A DNA stretch of 41,626 nt from Chara braunii (GCA_003427395.1 BFEA01000036.1:1705339-1746964), one strand, 5' to 3'; numbered from the stretch's first letter, positions 29,306-39,443 are shown. Numbers and translations: made by a program. Notes: a model not told the origin generated them from the sequence alone.

Positions 29306-30180
29306 TAAGGGAAAAAAAAAACAAAGGAAAGAAACACTTTACAAAAGGTAAAAAATTGTGAAGTGGAAGAGAGGTTGTCACTTGAAGAGGTAACTTGTTG
29401 TTGCCCATAAAGTTGCTCGTCGTCCCAGAATGCAGTGGAGGAATGAAGCGCACGCGTGCGCTTATGCGGAGGTTGGATTTAGACGGCAGTGCAGCTTCTG
29501 CATGACAAACGGAGTGAGCATTGGAGTACAAACACATATTGGGCCTCCGCGCGGTAGATGCAGGAGTTTGGCAGCCGTGTGATGCGCTAACCTCACACCC
29601 GCACAACGTACCGGCCAACGCCGATCAGAGTAATTGGGGGTGTGGCCGAGGATTTTTGGCTGGTGGACTCGGAGTTGAATCGCCCGGACGGAACGGGGGA
29701 CTCTTGTTTCGTACCGAGGCCTTTCTCGAGTTCGGGCCATCGTCGAGGGCAAACGAAAGATATAAGGAAATTATAAGGGAATTATAAGGGTTATTCCGAA
29801 ACGAGACGCTCTGTTCTGATTCAAAACTTCCTCTCGGTCGAGGAGACCGAGAGCGGCGCGCTACTATGTCGATCATTGACAAAACCAAAAGGAGGGGAAA
29901 AAGGACAGGGAAGAGCGGAATCCACCGCTCTTTTCGCGCTAAGTTCACACTAACTTTGAGGCGGAAGCCTAGAGGCATGGAGCTTTCAGGCCTCTGAGTC
30001 AAATTCATCGAGTCCCTGCGGTCGTCCAGGGGGCTGGGCGGGGGGAACCCAGGTCTGAAAATTAGTCGGCAGCGCACCCTCGTTGAGGGAGAGCTCTAGG
30101 AATCGGGTTGCACCTTCATATCCTAGGACTAGTCTTCGCCTGAAACACGAATCTCCCTACCGACACCAGCGACAGGTAAA
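29306..30180. other. Unassigned, structured sequence
   Basis: A perfect 9-bp hairpin CTCTCGGTC-gagga-GACCGAGAG lies at 29831-29853, and AAGG(A)AATTATAAGGG phrases repeat at 29763-29790. A 150-codon minus-strand frame (29625-30077) is Pro/Arg-rich and unlike known proteins. The mix of hairpins and phrases suggests possible mitochondrial or intron-derived DNA, but I cannot name a gene. Confidence 0.35.
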
Positions 30181-30534
30181 CTAAGGCCGCCACATGGCCT
30201 GGGCCGTGTACCAGGGTAACACCGTCAGGTCGGTGTAAGGCAGGATCAGGGGAGGGGAAAAAAACCAATCAATCAAAACAAACTCGCTTCCCCCTACGTG
30301 GCAGGCCCTGGTTGGGTTATACAGATGAATCTTCTCCGTTCGTCGCAATGTGTTTCGCACGTCTGCATCGCAGTACACGATGACATTGTCGTTTTCTGCG
30401 ATCAGGAAGGACGGTAGCACGCTGCAACGGATCGACGAGAGGTTCGAGCATGGCCCGCACAGGCAGTTACCCGCGCCCATGTTCGTCAAGGCGAACACTG
30501 ACTCGAACTCCATAGAAAACTCAACGGAACTCAC
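30181..30534 (-). other. Unassigned ORF, 117 codons
   Basis: Starts MSSVEFSMEFESVFALTN and has a Cys-containing part (GNCLCGPCSNLSSIRC) and a mixed hydrophobic end. The composition is more protein-like than that of most frames here, but I recognise no family and no splice context. Confidence 0.25.
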
Positions 30535-30648
30535 CTCACCCTCTCTGACTCAGTCAGAGTGCAGGTTCAGGGATACAGCGTCGTGATCACCAATTAGTTG
30601 TCAGGACAGAGATGACTAGGAACGAGGCGCGGAGATATCATCCGCGTC

Positions 30649-31206
30649 GTGAGGCGCATGCAACTGATATCCCCGGTTGTCGGACGCAGGTCGTGGAAAA
30701 ACACCATCCCAATTAACCTGGATTACCTGCTCATGCAAAGGGAGAGGAGGGAAAGAGTGAGCAACGATCCCCGAGCATACGCGTGGCATCGGGATCGGCA
30801 AGGGTCGAGGAAGAGAGGGAATTCCAACACACTCATATATTCATGCAGATGGTCGACACTCAGTGTTCCCCAGAGTTGCGCCTGTGAGCGCGCGCACACC
30901 TACACATTCATCTATCTTGGACAGCGAGACATTCAACATCCATACACTCTCATACCAATCAGCATGCATACAACTGTGCACCCATACCTCTGGACACTGC
31001 ACACACCACAGTTGGACAAAGCAACAATGGAGATAGAAGTGAGTCCTTCACTATTCAAAATTTGCACAAGGCTGGTCTCCCTTAGGCGCAGCCCCCAACC
31101 AGTTCGAACATCAACCAACCATAGTCACAAGGCCTTGCCGCTGGCAGCGCTCGATCTCCACTACCGCTCCGTCACTCCGACTGCCTCACCCGAAGTTTAC
31201 CGCTAA
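30649..31206 (+). other. Unassigned ORF, 185 codons
   Basis: Basic, His/Arg/Tyr-containing frame with no recognised domain and long stretches without charge patterning. Possibly chance. Confidence 0.15.
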
Positions 31207-31440
31207 TTTCACCCCACGTCGTCACTCCGTCCGTCACTAGGCACGTCAAGCCTGTTCGACGCCGCGGACTTCACACATAGCTCGTGCAACATTGCAGCCG
31301 AGATCAAAGAGGAGGAAAGGAAGGGACTACGAGAATTTATAGCGTGGAAGGCAGCGGAGTGCCAATGCGAGGTGCGGGCAGCAAGAGGTGTAGATGAGCA
31401 GGACATAAGAAAGGCAGGGATTCCAGGAGGATCGAAAAAG
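31206..31440 (+). CDS. Possible internal exon with a consensus 5' splice site
   Basis: A frame opening after a TAA at about 31204 reads SLGTSSLFDAADFTHSSCNI, then AAEIKEEERKGLREFIAWKA, and ends at ...GIPGGSKK directly before AAG|GTGAGT (31438-31446), a canonical plant 5' splice site; the frame closes soon after. The helical, charged composition is protein-like. No Met is in frame, so it would need an upstream acceptor (CACTAG at about 31234-31239 is a candidate). I do not recognise the family. Confidence 0.3.
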
Positions 31441-31954
31441 GTGAGTCGATAGTTTTGGGTAATTGGGGTGGTCGTTCAAGTGATGCGCGCGCTCCGCTTT
31501 CACCACATTGATCCGACCATCCCAACTAGACAACCAATCACTCGCGTTGATAGGTAAGGGGAGGATTGGGCGTAACGTTGGGGGAAGACGAAGGGGCACG
31601 CACGAAGGAGCGTACAGCAAGAAAAGGAAGATGGCGCGTAGATGCAGAGTGGGCAGCGGGTTTACGCAGCACGCAACAAATTTGAAAAACGGTCGCGGGC
31701 GCAAAATTAAAAATTCCTATCACAAAAATTCCTAACCGTTTCTTGGATCTCTCGTCGCAGTCGTGAACCGTCCGCGCGGAGAAATCAACAGGGACAGTTC
31801 TGAAAGATACAAGTTTATTTCCCGCCCTCCACTATTGAAGAATAGACCCCGCTTCCTTTGATCAACCAGAATCCGTACATAGGGACAGATTTTCACCCTG
31901 AAGGGTATGGAGAGCCGCTAAGTACAGATCCTAGCTTATCACAAGCGTGGACGT
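31441..31954. other. No gene recognised
   Basis: If 31206-31440 is an exon, this begins its intron. A second GTAAGG donor-like site is at about 31554. Nothing else is supported. Confidence 0.35.
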
Positions 31955-32198
31955 GGCCAGGAGGGTCCCCCTGCGGGACCGATGCGCTTGACAGCGGGGA
32001 TACACACACGGGATGGTGACAACTCCCACGGGTGGAGGTAAGTTGTACGTCACGTGGCCCTATCCTGTCGTGGGGGTTCGCGAGAGGTATGGCTGGCGCA
32101 CTCTGCCAGAGCGGCAACGCTCTGCGACAAAGTCCTGCAAAATCCTGCGAGACGCGGCCGGGAGGGTCCCCCTGCAGGATCGATGCGCTCAACAGCGT
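31955..32198. repeat. 43-bp direct repeat, 201 bp apart
   Basis: GGCC(A/G)GGAGGGTCCCCCTGC(G/A)GGA and GATGCGCT...ACAGCG make up copies at 31955-31997 and 32156-32198 with few differences. Confidence 0.75.
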
Positions 32199-32678
32199 CC
32201 AGAACGGGTTAAGAGGCACTGATTCAATACAAGCCTTTAGGCTTTATCTTCATCATTCTTTAGTCCTTGAAATGCTTGAGATTTTGTTGTATCTATGGGA
32301 CGCCTGACCCAGTTTCCAGGAGGTGATACTCCCCACCAATAGATGGAATGACCAGTATGGTTCTGGTAAGGGCGGCTGCTCCTATCACCCTCCCTACAGG
32401 GCGCGGTTCCCAGCAGGCAAGCCCCCCCACCGATAGACTGGGGCCACCAGAGACAGGCCTTTCTAGCTGGTCAGCTCCTGACTCATAGACGGCCCGGGAG
32501 CCTTCACACTGGAAAGCACTTAGGGAGGGTGCTCTACCTACAGTACATCCAGCTATCAGCCGCGGGCCCTTCTCGGAGGCTGCCCGCCACCGATTCAATT
32601 TATCTACCTCGCTGGGCCTCCGAAATTTTCGTAGGCGGTGAGTTTTCTTTTCAGCAAGGCTGCGTCCGTGTACTGGCG
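32199..32678. repeat. LINE-tail-like sequence
   Basis: AGGTGATACTCCCCACCAAT then AGATGGA at 32320-32347 matches AGGTGATGCTCCCCACCAAT then AGATGGA at 35798-35825, just before the poly(A) of the plus-strand LINE. CTGCTC(C/T)TATCA and a GGGCG(C)GGT block follow in both. So 32320-32420 is probably a second 3' end of the same LINE family. The rest to 32678 is unassigned. Confidence 0.5.
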
Positions 32679-32857
32679 TTTTTTTCCTTTTTTTAATTAA
32701 AAAAAAGGGTGACAGCCTTGAGATATCATCATCAAGCTGACCGGCCCCAGGCAATTCAGAAATAGTTGGTTTTACAACTTTAGTCAGCAAGTTCCATCAT
32801 CTGGATTCGAACACGGGTCTGTATTTTCAACAGTTCATGGGTGTACCCACTGAGCTT
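32679..32857 (-). mobile_element. tRNA-derived SINE, copy 6
   Basis: Minus strand: head GCTCAGTGGGTACACCCATG, AACTGTTGAAAATACAGACC, B box GTTCGAATCC, body GAATTGCCTGGGGCCGGTCA, GATATCTCAAGG and an A-rich tail (T at 32679-32695). With copy 1 this is one of the two best preserved copies. Confidence 0.85.
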
Positions 32858-33350
32858 AAAACCCCCCGGTCTGAAGTTCTGCCGAAAAAAAAAAAAAAAA
32901 AAGAGAAAAGGTCCATCAATAAATTTTATTTTCCCTTTTTTTGTGAATTGTAATCCATTTTGTAGCATGCTTTGCCCTTTTCGTTTGGGTGGGAAACCCT
33001 TTTCTACTGAGAAAACTGCCCTGCTGTGCCTTTTTTTTGTTGAGCCAATCATTACCTTGTCACTGGAGGGATTGTCTGAAAGGGTGTTTGGGCCTTTAGC
33101 CTCCAACTCTTTTCCTTCCTTTGGGCGGTGAATGCAGCCACCCACACATGTTGTCCCCATTCGTTTCACAAATTTAAAGGTGATGTATTTTCCCTTTCAC
33201 TGTTCTTTCCCCTTACTCCCTTAGCACAAAGAGTCATTGGGACTGTGCCAGATGTATCACTGTAACAGTTTCAAATTGGGACAAAGGGCCTTGCTCCAGT
33301 ACTCAACCTTCTACATGTCTCTGGACTGCACTGGGACCAATACATTGGCA
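32858..33350. other. No gene recognised; short poly(A) at about 32884-32902
   Basis: No ORF with recognisable content and no repeat ends. Confidence 0.4.
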
Positions 33351-33393
33351 CTGATCCAACTTTTTTTTTTTTTTTTTTTTTTTCTGATCCAAC
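33351..33393 (-). mobile_element. Poly(A)-only insertion with perfect 10-bp target duplication
   Basis: CTGATCCAAC at 33351-33360, 23 T at 33361-33383, then CTGATCCAAC again at 33384-33393. Nothing else lies between the direct repeats. This is the structure expected if a LINE enzyme inserted a cDNA consisting only of poly(A) (minus-strand sense). Confidence 0.75.
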
Positions 33394-33700
33394 ATTTTTA
33401 ATGCCTTTTTGGACCACTGCACCTCATGACAAGTTTAGATTGTTGTGCAGTTGAGCGAGGCCCAAAAGCATTTGGTAGCATTTCTTTCAGTTTTTTACTC
33501 CGGACCCTTTAAAATATGTCACACTGTTGAGTTTTCTCAAGTCAAGGGTGGGTGCAGGTGGGACAACACCCTTGGGGTGCAATTCCAGTAGCTGGGATTA
33601 AGTGTATCTGACCGTCAACTTCGCAGATCAACGGCCAGGGCAAAAACAGTAAGACCGGGCCACAAATGGCCTTGCACCTCGGCCAGATGCATCGGATTCC
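33394..33700. other. No gene recognised
   Basis: Nothing supported in this stretch. Confidence 0.4.
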
Positions 33701-33736
33701 AGATTTCTCGGCGCGCAGGGGCCACGGCTGATATAT
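33701..33736 (-). pseudogene. U6-like fragment with deletion
   Basis: Minus strand: GGCCCCTGCGC directly joined to CGAGAAATC, the two U6 blocks that normally flank AAGGATGACACGCATAAAT, with a CAGCCGT variant upstream. Short, so moderate confidence. Confidence 0.5.
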
Positions 33737-34123
33737 GGGAAATGTACTGCTGGTGGATACGCTGCATATGCAATCCTTGCCCCTGTCTTCCTGTGCGTCA
33801 TCACACGGGGTTCAAGATATGTTTCCTTTCTTCATTATGCTGAAAAGTTGTGAAAACAAAACAATGATTCAGAAACACCATTTGTGGAGGTACACTTTTT
33901 CTTTTCTTTTTTTGTATACGTCTTACTACTTGATCGTAAGGCCTGGGGCCAAGTCCCACTAGCAGCGTTGAGCTACCCCAACCCCTGAATCTGGATGTGT
34001 TTGTGGAGACGTGCAGTTCAGGAAACTCAACACCATTTATGCACATCTTCGCAGAAGCGTCCACGGAAAGGACGTCCGAAGAGTTTGCCTGTGAAATAAA
34101 GGGACCCCACCACGGAGGCTGGA

Positions 34124-35921
34124 AAAGCCAGTTTTTCCGAGATTGGAAACTTAAGGCTGGACTGGGTAGCCATACAAGGGGACCCGACCAGAGTAGGGAT
34201 GATACATCTAGTAAGGCCACAGGATGCCCTAGTAGAAACATACGAGATAACAAAGACGGGGGCACTAGAAGGAGGAAGACACCCCTTTGTGTGGCTGAAT
34301 CAAACGGAGATATTTCGGATTCGGGTCCTGGGGGAGGGGGAGGCAGCTCGAGTCTTCCGCCCGGCGACCAACATACAAGACCTCCCCCTGGACCCTACGG
34401 AATGGCAGTTGCAGTCCAAAGTAAGGAGGCCAAACGAGGCCAGACCGCTCAGCATTCATAATCTAACTGTGAAATCCACTTACAGGATGCTTAGACCCAA
34501 ACGGTTTCTGAAAGATGGAATCAGAGACAGATGGGCCAAACATCTGCAAGTGGACCGCTCCCTACTGACACCCGTGAAATGGTTTCAGGACCGGAAACAG
34601 AAACCAGCAAAAATAACCGTCCTGCAGTGGCAGATAGCACATCGGTGCCTGCCAACTATGAACTGGTTGATCGATCACACCAACCTAGAACCTAGAACAA
34701 AAAGGCAAAGCCCTGCCCTGGTGTGCACGGTGCCTACAGGTCTTCCCACCACAAAAAAGGGCCGAAACTATTGAACATATATTTATGCAGTGCCCAACTG
34801 CACAATTAACATGGCAATGGTGGGACAGAATCTGGAGGAAGTTAGTCCCCGGGTCCCCCGAATCTCAGTGGCCCTGGACTTGGAGGGCGATACTTCTAGG
34901 ACACTGGCCTCAAGCCCAAAAGTTGTCAACCTTTATCGAAAAAATGTTTTTTTTGGGCCGCAGGGCGATGCTCTGGGGGCTACGGTGGCAGCGCTGTCTT
35001 CTTGCTAGGGAAGGGGTGCAGGCAGAGGGGCCTGAATTAAAGGAACAGATACAACAGCTAATCCAAACAGAGATTCTACGGAAATGGCAGGTGCTGAAGA
35101 AACAGCTGGACCTCTTCCGCACCAAACAGGATATTAGAAAGGCGATCTCTACCTTTGGGAATGATTGGTTAGGAGGGCAGAGGGGAGGATGGATAGCAAG
35201 AATAGAATGGAACGGAGACAAAGAGGATCAGCAACAACAAGAATTGGTTGATTGCAGGGATTACCGCCTTTTTTTCAATGAGTGGACGAACATTGACCCC
35301 TCCTTCCCACTTCGCCCCCCGACAGACTTCTCAGACCCCTTTCCACCTCACCCACTCTCGCTAGTCGAAGTAATTTCATAGATCTGGTANGGAGCCNTTG
35401 GATGTTTTGGATGGGGTGGAAGGAAACCTGGTGGCTGGTGCCCCTCCGAAACCAGGACTTCCCCTTCTTGCCCCACCCAGTGTCCAGTCCTCCCCGGATC
35501 TGATACAAGCCCGAGGGGGAACTAGTCAGTTCGTTGCGGGATGAAGAGGTGACTCCCTGTTCCTAACAGACCTGCACAGTCNATCCCCTGGAAACAGGGC
35601 AATCAATGCTGGCAGGCCTGTTTTTCAGATGGCATGTTATAGTGTAAAAAGGTATCTCCAAAAGGGGGAGGGGCTAGTGTGGAGCAGTTGGCATTTGGCG
35701 CCCAATTGAGGGTGAAGAAGCCCCCCCTGTTTTCCTAATACCCTGCTCAGTCAATCCCCTGGGGTCAGGGTAATCAATGCTGGCAGGTCATATCCAGCAG
35801 GTGATGCTCCCCACCAATAGATGGAGCCCTTCCCCGGGTGCTAGCAGTATCTGCTCTTATCAGTACGGCTAGCACTGCAGGGGCGGTGTTTTCCAAAAAA
35901 AAAAAAAAAAAAAAAAAAAAA
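34124..35921 (+). mobile_element. LINE (non-LTR retrotransposon), 5'-truncated, with poly(A) tail
   Basis: Carries the ORF2 C-terminus (to 35381), about 500 bp of 3' untranslated sequence and a 27-A tail at 35895-35921. The 3' region contains an internal duplication: CAATCAATGCTGGCAGG within a larger similar block at about 35571-35620 and 35744-35793. The sequence after the tail, GGCTGGAAA (35922-35930), also occurs at 34117-34125 near the apparent 5' end, which could be the target duplication. An incomplete 5' end is typical of LINE copies. Confidence 0.75.
34147..35381 (+). pseudogene. LINE ORF2 C-terminal part with zf-RVT motif, one frameshift
   Basis: The frame reads LRLDWVAIQGDPTRVGMIHL and runs through ITVLQWQIAHRCLPTMNWL, the linker between reverse transcriptase and zinc-binding region in plant LINEs. 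A +1 shift near 34710 is needed to give ALPWCARCLQVFPPQKRAET and IEHIFMQCPTAQLTWQWWDR, the zf-RVT motif C-x2-C ... H-x4-C. It continues through a Gln/Lys-rich segment (LKEQIQQLIQTEILRKWQVL) to a TAG at 35379-35381. RT and endonuclease domains are absent. The second part is open for about 200 codons, suggesting modest age. Confidence 0.8.
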
Positions 35922-36630
35922 GGCTGGAAACTCAAGAGGGACCAGGAGGTCATCGCGGATGTCCGTTCGAAGGGCAGCATGCCTGTTTTGCGATGGTGGC
36001 CAGGTCTTTTGGGTGACAACAGCATGTCCGTCTGCCTGGCCAACGGAAAGGAGGTTCTACAGGGCCCGAACACTGAATGGACCAGCGTCTCGGCAACAAG
36101 TTTCCAACCAAGGAGTAGCCCCTCCCCCCCACTACCCTCTGGAAGTGGCACGAAATTTCGGCGAAAATGCTGGAAAATGACACATTTCCGACTGGAAACC
36201 ATGTACAAATGCCAATTTTGACTTTTCCAGTGTGCATTTTCCAAGCGGTGGGGTCTCGGAAAACCGCCCGCAGCAGGTAAATTTGTTTTTTTCCGAAGGC
36301 TGTGCTTTTGCCTGTGGGGTTCGGGAAAAGCACTTGCGGCGTGCTTTTTCCGAGATTTTGTCCTGTGGGGTCCAGGCCTAAGTATCATACTGTCATCGGG
36401 CCTCAGCTCCACTATTCACCACATGTGCGAAACGAGAATGAATCTTGCGCTAGAACATGGAAAGATACATCACCATATTTTTTGTCTTTGTACATGTTGT
36501 GAGTAGTGGAGTGAGGCCCATCATCTCGGCACTTGTAGAAGCTCCACCTGTTGTCCTGCATGAAAACTTGGCATGGAGTGCTTGAAGAAAAGGGCCTTTC
36601 AAAATATTATTAAATTGGGTAACTTCCATA
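35922..36630. other. No gene recognised; repeated CCTGTGGGGT phrases
   Basis: Three GTGGGGTC/GTGGGGTT phrases followed by (C/T)(C/G)GGAAAA or similar lie at about 36250, 36315 and 36364, with AAAAGCAC in both orientations around them, which may be the decayed ends of a fold-back element. The 212-codon minus-strand frame across here (35774-36412) resembles nothing known. Confidence 0.35.
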
Positions 36631-36795
36631 GAGTCACAAAAACGAGTTATAATTGCATTATGGGGCAAGATACAGTTTGCAATTGCACTTCGGGCACCCT
36701 ACCTGGCCAGAAAGCTGGGTTGTGTACATTGCCCAAACTGCAATTCGAAACTGTACATTGGCCCATAGTGCAATTATAACTCATTTTTGTGACTC
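36631..36795. mobile_element. Fold-back MITE, 165 bp, 56-bp inverted ends
   Basis: 36631-36686 and 36740-36795 are imperfect reverse complements over 56 bp. Both begin GAGTCACAAAAA(C/T)GAGTTA from the outside and share a TACAGTTT block. The middle 53 bp contain a further small inverted repeat (TTGCACTTCGGGCA/TGCCC...GCAA). No coding capacity and no obvious target duplication. Confidence 0.85.
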
Positions 36796-37017
36796 CCGCG
36801 TAAAAAAAAGTAAAAAACTTGCATGTGCCTACCTCTTAGGTGGGACCCTCTCACGTTGGAAAGTGACGACACTGAACGCCAAGCTAGTAGTGGTGCTGAT
36901 CTGATATTTTGCCTGAAAAATTACTTCTGTGAAGTTCTGTCTACCGCCCACTTCAAAGGAAAAATGGAAAAAATGGCCTCATGTTTTTCATGGTAATGGA
37001 TTTCCTTGCTTTTTCCC

Positions 37018-37048
<31 letters not shown>

Positions 37049-37084
37049 AAAAACAAAAGAAGGATCTATGGGCCAGGCTACCCT
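36796..37084. other. No gene recognised; poly(A) at about 37018-37046
   Basis: No recognised element before the A tract. Confidence 0.4.
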
Positions 37085-37181
37085 CTTCCCCAGAACACGA
37101 AGTCCTGTGATAAGGAATGTATACAAGCTATTTTTCTAGTTCAGTACGTACATGATGACGGTGTGCTGTCTCGGGGGGGAG
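37085..37181. mobile_element. MITE family A, copy 5, diverged
   Basis: CTTCCCCAGAACACGAAGTC at the left, interior GGAATGTATACAAGCTAT, and GGTGTGCTGTCTCGGGGGGG at the right. Same length class (97 bp) as the copies near 23 kb but more mutated. Confidence 0.65.
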
Positions 37182-38639
37182 AACGGAAATAACGTCGACC
37201 CTCACGGGGCCCATTAGGCTGACTGACTGGATTTGCTAATGAATAAATCCACCAGTGGAATGTCAGCCTGGAAGAGAGGGGGACAAAGGGGTTGGGCACC
37301 TGAGGAGGGGGATCGGGAGGAGAAGGAGAAGTCGTGATGGGTAGGTATCCCTTCTGCTCCAATCAGGTATTGAAGAGAATATAAAGTAAGGAGTAGACAC
37401 CCAGAGCAACTTGGAGGCCTGTTTGCCGAGACTCTTCTTTTCTCGTCGTGGATTAAAGAAAATCAATGATACCTTCAAAACGGATAGAGAAATCCCCAGA
37501 GGTGAGGCATCAACCCCTATGGCATGTCAATAGCCACTGAGAGGCCGCTTTTGTGTCTTTTCCTTTTTTTTGGGGGTACTTTTTTGAGGCAGCTCCTACT
37601 GTAACACAGTAAAATTTCCAAAAAAAAGAAAAAAAAAAAAAAAAAAAAAATCCAACTGGAAATCATGATGACGGACACGTCAACACTAGAACATTCCGAC
37701 AGACAGTGAACTGCTGTGAACTTTTTTCTTTTTACTTTTTTTTAAGCCCAGGGTGTTGTAGAGGCCAAGGACCAGACCCACGGTGATTGCTGGTAGCGGC
37801 AGCCAATGGATGTCCTGACAGGATAGGCCACCTACCCTGCCTCCCAGACAAAACTTTCCGTCCGGAAAACTCATCATCTCCATCCCTGCAGAGTTCTCCT
37901 AAGAACAAGGGTGCGAGAAGGCAGGCTGTTGCCTTTCTTCTTTTAAAACCCAACCAATTCAATAACCTGTCAAATCTGGACAGGACAGCCTTTCAGGCCT
38001 TTTATTATCACTATAGTATTATATGGGGAACCCAAAAGAAGCCACATCTTTGTTCAAGCCTACAGCAAGGGAACATGCGGGAGCTGCACCCACCAGCAGG
38101 TGGGATACCTGTTACAGCAGGTTTGGCAATACCAGCCAGGGGTCAGCCGGTAGCGTCAGAGACCATGCCATCTGGACCAATCTCTGTACCTCCACTCCGG
38201 TCCCCTCCCTCTACGAACATCCACTAGCGGTTAATGAAAGGCCAAAAATTCGGGGTTTTTCGCCGCGTCACTACAGGCAATGTTGTCGAAACTTTTGCGA
38301 ACAAACTATGCAGGGTCATAATACAAACATCAAAAAAACAATCAGGCAAAAGGAAAACGAAAAAAACAAACTCAAGAGCACTATAAATCCCTATTCGGAG
38401 TAGCTTTCGGAGTTCGCCAAACCTTTTTTCGAGTCTGGTGTTTTTGCTAAGTTTTTTGTTACTGCTTAAAATACGGCGAAACTGGATACAGATATACCCT
38501 AAAGCACATGTATAACAGGCAAAAAGAAAAACTGAGAAAAGAGTAAAAATTCAGGGAAATATGACAGTTTCGGTGAAAAATTCACCAACATTCTCCGAAT
38601 TTTGGGCCTCCATTAACCGCCTCTCAGGAAATTACATCA
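37182..38639. other. No gene recognised
   Basis: Contains an A-rich tract at about 37620-37649 and plus-strand frames of 126-146 codons (37787-38227, 38023-38403) without a recognised domain. The part after 38230 is AT-rich and A-rich on the plus strand. Confidence 0.35.
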
Positions 38640-38716
38640 TGAGGCCAATGGGGATTGAACCTATGACCTCCTGAATGCTACAGTAACTTGTGTGCCTAAC
38701 CAACTGAGGTAGGTCG
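38640..38716 (-). pseudogene. tRNA-like pseudogene or SINE head
   Basis: Minus strand: ACCTCAGTTGGTTAGGCACA (A-box region) and GGTCATAGGTTCAATCCCCA (B-box region) in tRNA spacing, but the ends do not form an acceptor stem. Related to the plus-strand heads at 23028 and 23199. Confidence 0.6.
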
Positions 38717-39330
38717 CTGACTGGAGCTTTCCACGTTCCCTTTTTCTGTAGGGTCCTATCCCTTATGAGACCCCTCCGGGACCCACCCTTCCCTCTTGTC
38801 AATGCCTGTTGTACTGGCCTCCCAAAGGCACCATAAAAGATAGGTCTTTGCCATAAATTAGAAGCCTCTTTTTTTTAACCATAAAGGACGTCCTAAGGCT
38901 TTTATTATTTTTCAAAACCTTTTTTTTCTTTCTTCTTTTTTTTCAAAAAAACCTGTGACCTCTACTAGAGGGGGTGGTAAGAGCAGCCTCCTCTAGTAAC
39001 TGTACCTGACAGCCAGCAGAAAAGAGCAGTGAATGTGCTGCGATCCCATGGATCTTGAGGTGTGGCAATCATGATGATGTCTCTCACCTGACAGTGTCTG
39101 TTGCACAACTATTTGCAGTAAATGGATGGAGAGAGCAGGAGTGACCTGATAGAGATCCCCATCATGTTGGCCGCCCGACAGTACCAAGACTACTACTACT
39201 ACTAGCCTAAGGGAAGACATGAAACCAGATCCCAATGGAGTAAGCCATATGTTTGTTTTCTTCCCTTTTAAGAACTTGGCCAGCAAAAAGAAAAAAAACT
39301 TGCCTGGCAACATGCATTTGTGAGAGGGGG
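38717..39330. other. No gene recognised
   Basis: T-rich tracts at about 38869-38945, nothing else supported. Confidence 0.4.
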
Positions 39331-39391
39331 AGCTATGCTTGCATGGTTCCCCTGTTTAGGCATACTAGGAGTAGTGGTAGGTAGGTAGTAA
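39331..39391 (+). repeat. Dispersed repeat, copy 2 (first at 26255)
   Basis: AGCTATGCTTGCA, GGTTCCCCTGT, then AGGAGTAGTGGTAGGTAGGT and AGTAAAAG match the copy at 26255 in order and orientation. Confidence 0.75.
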
Positions 39392-39443
39392 AAGGTACAA
39401 TTGAAAGAAAAATATAAGCTTAGTTAAAGTTGTTAAGCCACCA

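Noticed and set aside
35774-36412. 212-codon minus-strand ORF as a gene
   Set aside because: It begins in unassigned repeat-like DNA, ends inside the LINE 3' region and translates a poly(A) as poly-Phe.
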